From Voacanga thouarsii (Eukaryota; Streptophyta; Magnoliopsida; Gentianales; Apocynaceae): DNA of 64,000 nucleotides. Positions 58,211-64,000 of the stretch are shown here, piece after piece. A model generated the notes under the pieces. It was not told the DNA's origin and did not search any database. It saw nothing but the letters and a program-made list of their open reading frames with translations. The position numbers were made by a program, and so were the translations under genes. Every line of letters begins with the position of its first letter. Position 1 is the first letter of the stretch. Where the stretch lies: NCBI GenBank assembly GCA_026120185.1, contig JANUWF010001821.1, positions 930,001 through 994,000 of the forward strand, read 5' to 3'.

Positions 58211-58810
58211 GGCGGTGTACTGAGCCACGGTCATTCCCCCTTGCTTGAGAGTCTAGAATTCGTCTTCCCTCTTTTCGACTATCCATCGCGGTACATACTC
58301 TGCTCGGAAAGCCTCCACAAAATTCTCCCAGGTCCAGTCATTATCTTCCCTCTCCCAGTCTTCCTGGACCCGTTGCCACCAAGCTCGGGCAAGTGCCCTC
58401 AACCTAAATGCAGCAAACTTCACTCTCCTCTTTTTAGTATACTACAGGGTGGCAAAAATATCCTCCATCTGTTCTATCCATTGCTCGGCCTTTTAATCCT
58501 ACTCCACTTCTCCTTGAAACGATGAAGGTTGGAACTTCAGGAATCGTTCCAAGGCCTCATCCTCCCCCTTAGGTGCCCTCCTATCCACATTATCTACCTT
58601 CACAGTTAAGTTCTGAAGAATGGCAGCCATCTTATCAAAGGCCTGCCCCATGGTCACTTTTTCGGACCCTCCCGGTGACAACTCCTGCTCTTGCTCGGGA
58701 TCCCCTTCCATCACTGGTGTTGATTACCGTGCCTGCTCAGACTCAGGAGCCGATGGCTCGCTCCCTTGAGCAGCCCTACCTCGTCCTGTAGCCTTACGTC
58801 CTGGTGCCAT
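58211..58810 (-). pseudogene. D gag, N-terminal part
   Basis: Start ATG at 58808-58810 (MAPGRKATGRGRAA). It continues with VTMGQAFDKMAAILQNLTV, APKGEDEALERFLKFQPSSFQG, EQWIEQMEDIFATL and the capsid core AWWQRVQEDWE ... YVPRWIVEKREDEF up to the solo LTR. Stops occur after 20-30 codons and in the core. It aligns with E gag over its length. Confidence 0.8.
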
Positions 58811-59127
58811 CTATTAGTATCCAATACAAGGTTCATTAGGGGAAAAGTTCATGGCATATAATAAATTAGCTCATGATTTGGAAAGAATTTGCAGTTCAAT
58901 GAGAACTAAATTTTGCGAATGACACTCCAAAGGGTATAGAGAAATCAGTAAAATTATACTTTCCTTTACCAAATCCAACTTGGTACAAAATAAGGGAGTA
59001 TTCTACTAGGTACTTCTTTTATTCTTGTAAAACGAAAGTCAAAATAAAAGAGTAAATGCTAGATCAAATAAATAGACGAACATCTCTTCATGAAAATAAA
59101 GAGTAATCACTAAGGGCCCTATAACCT
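58811..59127 (-). other. Spacer between accessory ORF and gag in D
   Basis: AT-rich noncoding sequence, also of about 350 bases in E (11059-11408). I see no conserved coding region in it. Confidence 0.5.
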
Positions 59128-59628
59128 CTAAGCTTCACTAAAGTTACTGGAATCCTTAGAAGTTTCAGAGAAAGGTTCCACTATCCATCCTGCACTGCAG
59201 TTGGGATGATCTTAGACACGATTCTTGGCAAAACCAAAAGATCGAGGCTTTTTCTCAGGTTGACCCAAAATGTACCCCTCATCACCCCTACCCCTCGACT
59301 TGGCCCTCAAATCCGCATCCCTAAGTTATTTCATGGCTAACACCGCTGCACTCTTAGGCCTCCTTGATTCCGACCCGTGGGACTCACTTCCTGGAAGCGT
59401 CGGAATTCCTTCCTCTATTCATGGGGTTGCAGGTGTATCATTACTACCCTCCCCCTCACTCTCAAGTCCCCCTAGCTCATCTTCACTCGGGATTCATCCA
59501 CCCTCAGGTTCCGTCTCTGACTCGGATGATGAAGAATCTGGTATGAGTATTGGGTTAGATGCTCTACCACCCGCGGGACCGCACATAAAAGGCCAGTCTC
59601 GGGTTACAGCTATGGCTCTTCTAGACAT
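59128..59628 (-). pseudogene. Accessory ORF of D (broken homologue of the E ORF)
   Basis: A single frame of 167 codons from ATG 59626-59628 to the stop at 59128, interrupted by four stops. The N-terminus MSRRAIAVTRDWP and ETEPEGG align with MVKRVVSAVRDWP and EAEPEGG in E. IPSEDE, LGQPEKKPRSFGFAKN and AGWIVEPFS align with LSEDE, LGQPSESVGFARG and VGWLVEPAS. The middle is acidic and Ser-rich but much shorter than in E, lacking most of the Asp/Glu run. The sequence upstream of the ATG is also conserved. Confidence 0.65.
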
Positions 59629-59751
59629 CCTATAAAAGATACACAACAAAATCAGAACTAAATCTCAACTCTTAGAGGTCAAACACTATTCAACGAATCC
59701 CAATTCCAAAAGTTTAGGTACCACTCAATCAAGCCAATTGCCTAAACTTGG

Positions 59752-59763
59752 GCTCTGATACCA
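59752..59763 (-). promoter_or_regulatory. D primer binding site (initiator tRNA-Met)
   Basis: Minus strand TGGTATCAGAGC, two bases from the 5' LTR end, identical to that of E and set in the same context (cctaaacttgggctctgatacc on the plus strand, cctaaacctaggctctgatacc in E). Confidence 0.95.
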
Positions 59764-59765
59764 CT

Positions 59766-62700
59766 TGTAACACCCCACACCCTAGGTACTTAGATAGGGC
59801 AGGATGTCGCCCCGTCCAAAGGATCAAGGGTCTTTATAACAAGGAATAAATTAAAACGAAAATTGCTAAATAAAATTAAAAGAAAAATTCAATTACATTC
59901 GAAAGCAAAACTTATACAAGTCCAAAAAATCAAAACTAACAAGCGTCTCTTGAAATAAACTCAAAACACAACTAAATAAATAAACTGGAGCTCAACCCCA
60001 GCTTCACCCCGCTCACTGAAAGCAATCCCCTGAAATCATGATATAAAATGTGTGAGATTGACATCTCAGTAAGTCCCGTGTGTGCGAATGTCAGTTATAA
60101 CCATTTCATGTATGCAAGTTTATCAAAACCACAAAATCGTGTTTGCAAGCCATTCTCATCAATAACAGTCATACAAATGAGCCTTGCTCAATCAATCCAA
60201 AACAGTTCACAATAAATCACTGTTTCATCACATTCACAATTCATTAAATAGAGATTAGCAAATGATTTAACAATATAATAACACAATCCATATCATGGTT
60301 ACCACCATGATAGCTGTTAGTGTAGTGCCCTAGAGGCAATCACTTGTACCATGTATATTGCATATTAAATTAATAAGAGGCATTCTTTATCTTTCAGTTT
60401 GATTGTTATATCTAAATATGTGTACAAACTGTTAGATAATGTCCCTAGTACAACACAATGTTAAGGAAATCATGATAGAGATTATGATGTGAGATTCCTA
60501 CTACACTATGTAGTGTTTGTACTTAAATAATCCCCAGTCATAGTATTAATAAGATGGGACATTATTAATACACCAAGACTGGCACATGTTATATCTCTTG
60601 ATTGGATCAAGCGGTGGTTCTCATATCTGTGGGTATTGGGATACTCAGGATTAACGTGTGGATGCTTGTTTTGAAACAAGTTTATTGGATGACCTAGCTA
60701 CGAGATAATCACTTGGATAACTATTTAGTGCCAGTGATAGAATCTCATTATAGCAAGTGTGCAAGTATCCTTAGACTTGAGATCTCCAAGGTACTTTGTT
60801 TATCGAGCGTTGTACTTTGATTCTAATCTTTGGAGTCTTATCTAGGACCGCCTATGGGATGGATATTGGGTATAACGTAAAGTAAACGAAATAGTTGAGA
60901 GGGTCAATAAAGGATTCACCACTCCTAATAGTAGGAGAGTATATCTCAAGGCCACTTGTAGAAATCATTACTCATGAAGTCCTTGGCCAAGGCAACTATG
61001 TGATGAAAATGGTTCCAGTTGATACACATATCGAGTAATGGATTTCTTGAACAAGTACTAAAATATTCGGGCCAGAATTAATAATATTCTGGAGGGAGTT
61101 GGCACTAATCCCATACTCTAGACCGAATGAGATATTGTATGTTGAAAGGAGTTTATTGCATTGATAATTTGCTATTAAAAGGTTCATGTCAAGCCACTTG
61201 ACTTTCTGGACTTTTGGGTGGTCAAGAGTCATTGCTAGATGTCGCTCTTGATATGCTAAATATGAATTTATTAATTAGAGAATTAATAAATTTAATTCTT
61301 TATTTTATTAAGGATTATTAATTCTAATATTTTTAGAATTAATTCATATTATGCTACTAATAAGACCAGGAAACCTAATGGGTCACACACAATAAAGGTT
61401 TGAATGCTCAAATACATTATTTGATAATATTGTGGGGTTAATTAAGAGAAGGGAATATATTTATATGTGAATTAAAAGTTTGTTATAATTCATGGGACCT
61501 AATTGTAATTAAGTAAACTTCAAGGACCAATTTGTTGACAATTGGACGTTGAAGGACTAAGTTGCAATTTATGGTAATTATAAATCTATAAATATAAGGA
61601 AACGGTTTCCTTAGGGTGAGAGACAGACTATTCACGCAATAACAGAGAAACCGTTTCTCTGCCTCTCTCTTGATCAAACCCTAGCCGTCTCTCTTCTTGA
61701 TCGAAACCCTAGCCTCCCGAGTTCTACTAGCACAGAATTGTGAGATTGTGAGCATTCAACCTTGTATGGATTATCATTAGAGGGAGTTCTTTCTTGGACT
61801 TCAGTTGAGCTGCAGTGAACGGTTTTGTATAATCTGGATCACGCCTGCGTTCTTGTTTCTGAAATATTTTGAATTCTGGCTTCACGAGGTAATAAACACA
61901 ATCTTCTCCTTTTTCCCGTTTCTATTGCAAACCTGTGATCCATGGCTTGGATTTTTTGTTGTTTTCCGCTGCCCTTAATCTGATTATGCATGATAGAAAT
62001 CCTACAATAGCTCCCCAATGTATATTCTTTCAACAAAGCGGCAGTGGGGGCACCACCCACTAGGTGAGATACTCCTACATCTCTTCACTCAATGCTTCGG
62101 TTGTCCAATCCAGGTAAACAATGTCCACATGGACCAATATGTTAGCTCGGACCGGCTTGACTAAGTAGTACTGTCGCCTCTCCAAGTTGAGTTTATCTTC
62201 TGAAGGTGGCCTCCTGCCTGAAGACTCGCTCTTGCTCTACGAAACTAGTACTACTAGCCTACCCCGCTGAGTACTCAACGCTCCCCGATTAGGGGCAGAA
62301 TCATTTTTCCTTTTCCGAAAGTCTTTAATTAATTTAATTGCAAAACGTGGTTTTCGTAATAGCATTTTCAAATCGTTTGACAATAGTATAAAAAATAGCT
62401 TTTGAGTTTGAATAAATAAAATTTAGTAAATTCGTTTTGAAAATAAAACATCCATATTTCCAATCCAAGTCTCACAACAGTCCAGTATAACTCATCATTT
62501 TTATTCAAGGCTCAATCCTTGTGTCAAAACATCATATTGACATCAATTCCAAATAACATTGTAAAAATTGCTTGCAAACATATAACATTTATCAAAACAG
62601 TTATACAGGGACTTACCTAGATAAATCACAGCCAAATTCCACTCAATCGATTGCTCTACTTTCCACTCCTTCCTTATCTAAAGTAAATAATCCCACAATT

Positions 62701-64000
62701 AGGATTCAATCATTCCATCCATTATTTCATACAACATGACTCTCCATGATTTCATTATCTACCCCTTTCATCCATGGTATTTAATTTAATAGATCACATG
62801 AATAACTTTCCTTTACTATTCTATTGATCATAACCATGCATTGATCTAGATCAATTCATCACATGACATCTTCCATATTTAACTAACATAAAATCATCAT
62901 AAATAGCCCCATAAACATTAAAAGATCTCATCTTTTGTCTATTTAGCATGGATCTAGATTCATCATAACAAGATACATCAATGTCCTATCTCATACATGC
63001 TTTGTCTATGGCTTTCCTCAACATGATCATCAATCTAATATATTCACGCTTTCATACTAGACTTCATAGACATCCTTAAGCCAATATTTTGAAGTTTAAG
63101 ACCATTTAAATCAATAAAGATAGGATCTTGATTACCTCTTAGCGATTTGGCTTAAATCACGGTAACTCCTTGTTGACTAGCTTGAGTTTGATCAATAGTT
63201 GAAGAGTTTGGTTCGCTTGGATGCCCTTGATCAAGTCTCACCAAAGAATAGGTAAAATCAGTCCCTTATGGACGTGATGTAAGGAAGAGAAAAGGAAAAG
63301 AAGAGAGTAGGGGTTGAATAGAAGGGTTGAAGATCAATTACCTTGTAGAGAGATTCGGTTTTGGTTTTGGTTTTGTTCTTGGAATAGGCTAGCCGAATTT
63401 TGGGGCTGGTTGAATGCTGGTTTTTTCGTGAGTTTGAGGGGCTGAAAAGGTGGAGATTTTCGTGGTTTGCTGTATAGAAAATGCTAGGGTTTTAGATTTA
63501 GGTGTTTAAAGGAGTTTTGGTGTTGCTAGGGTTTCTTGATCACAAGAGAAAATTGTTCAGCTTTGGGTGTCTCTATGGCTGCCGAAATTTTGCAAGGAAA
63601 TTAGGGTTGATTGCTACTGTGTTTGTGAAGCTAAGGGTGGCCGAAATTATTGAAAATCAGTGAGGAAAATTCTGGACAGAATGAGAAAAGAATGATAGTT
63701 GGTTTTGGTCTCTAAAGTGGCGAAACAAGAGAAGGCAAAGAAGTCTTTGTGTAGCTATATTTTACTTGCTAAATAGAAGAATTTCTGTGCAGGTTTTTGC
63801 TGAGAATTTCGTGCAGAATAAGGCTGGTTTTTTTGGCCGAAATTCTGAAGGAATTTGAGGGGAAAATTCTGTTTTTCTTTTGGCTAAAACAAAGTCCTAA
63901 TTGGTTAAGGTTTTCTTGGACAACCCTAGCTAGGTTCTAGAGAGTTTGATTTGGATTATACTTGCTCCAAGGGTGGCAGCAGCTTTGATGCAATTTTCTA
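59766..64000 (-). repeat. 5' LTR of D, incomplete at the window edge
   Basis: Colinear with 49060-52500 and very similar. It is interrupted by solo LTR H3, leaving about 2.5 kb of the expected 3.4 kb. Candidate intron donor at 62616 and acceptor at 60030; H3 now lies inside that interval. Confidence 0.9.
60315..62006 (+). mobile_element. Copia solo LTR H3 in the D 5' LTR
   Basis: 1692 bp, TGTTAGTGTAGTGCC...AAATCCTACA, perfect TSD atagc (60310-60314 and 62007-62011). It is very similar to H2. TATA-like box ctataaatataagg at about 61586-61599, then palindromes ggaaacggtttcc (61598-61610) and agagaaaccgtttctct (61644-61660). The undisturbed target can be read in the other D LTR near 49610. Confidence 0.95.

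Larger units (their letters stand above)
49060..64000 (-). mobile_element. Chromovirus D (Ty3/gypsy, Tekay/Del-like), runs off the window
   Basis: Minus-strand element: 3' LTR 49060-52500, interior 52501-59765, 5' LTR from 59766 beyond the end. Gag, PR, RT, RH, integrase and chromodomain all remain in order, with three frameshifts and many stops. The left flank ctaga (49055-49059) is the candidate TSD. Interior layout, including the accessory ORF and primer site, matches E, but the LTRs are a distinct, shorter type sharing only parts (terminal ACACCCC, donor/acceptor, tRNA-like segment). Two copia solo LTRs lie within it. Confidence 0.9.

Noticed and set aside
58139..59635. Plus-strand frames of 120-130 codons
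   Set aside because: They are antisense to D gag and to the D accessory ORF; codon content follows the opposite strand.

Overview
This window is plant nuclear DNA made almost entirely of nested LTR retrotransposons. I found no host protein gene. The evidence for a plant, probably a eudicot, is: plant Ty3/gypsy chromovirus (Tekay/Del-like) pol with a C-terminal chromodomain; Athila/Tat-like gag with a tRNA-Asp primer site; Ty1/copia gag of the plant type; primer sites matching plant initiator tRNA-Met; and strongly AT-rich flanks. Names A-H below are local labels. Every boundary was read by eye from terminal motifs, target-site duplications (TSDs) and comparison of copies within the window.

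Layout. (1) 1-888: unassigned AT-rich DNA. (2) Copia element H: LTR 889-2429, a long leader to 4192, and, after the inserted element E, more leader and a broken gag to about 18110. (3) Element E (4198-16641, minus strand, TSD ttaag): a chromovirus with unusually long LTRs (4257 and 4266 bp) around an internal region of only 3921 bp that has lost protease, reverse transcriptase and most of RNase H. It keeps an intact acidic accessory ORF between primer site and gag. (4) Gypsy element G (plus strand): a pol tail at 18111-18342, then an LTR, a primer site, and further gag-PR-RT-RH at 42862-47029. (5) Element A (19204-42856, plus strand, TSD aggaa) sits inside G. It is an Athila/Tat-like element with gag and a plant-transposon-protein ORF but no pol. 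It is interrupted by three solo LTRs of the E family (B 20629-24801, C 27167-31473, C' 33397-37714) and a reversed copia LTR (H4 38428-41453). (6) Element F, LTR 47030-48566, belongs to the A family and cuts G's RNase H; it is itself cut by D. (7) Element D (49060 to beyond 64000, minus strand): a chromovirus related to E, with all domains traceable but broken. Two copia solo LTRs lie in it: H2 (56520-58210) in gag and H3 (60315-62006) in the 5' LTR.

Functionally this is a layered record of transposition. G was hit by A and F, A by E-family and H-family elements, F by D, and D by H-family elements. All pol genes carry stops, frameshifts or deletions, many of them C-to-T or G-to-A changes. Nothing here looks autonomously mobile. 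The most interesting signals are the accessory ORF shared by E and D, a tRNA-like Pol III promoter relic at the same relative place in both chromovirus LTR families, a conserved donor/acceptor pair suggesting an intron inside the LTR, and short palindrome repeats in the copia leader.
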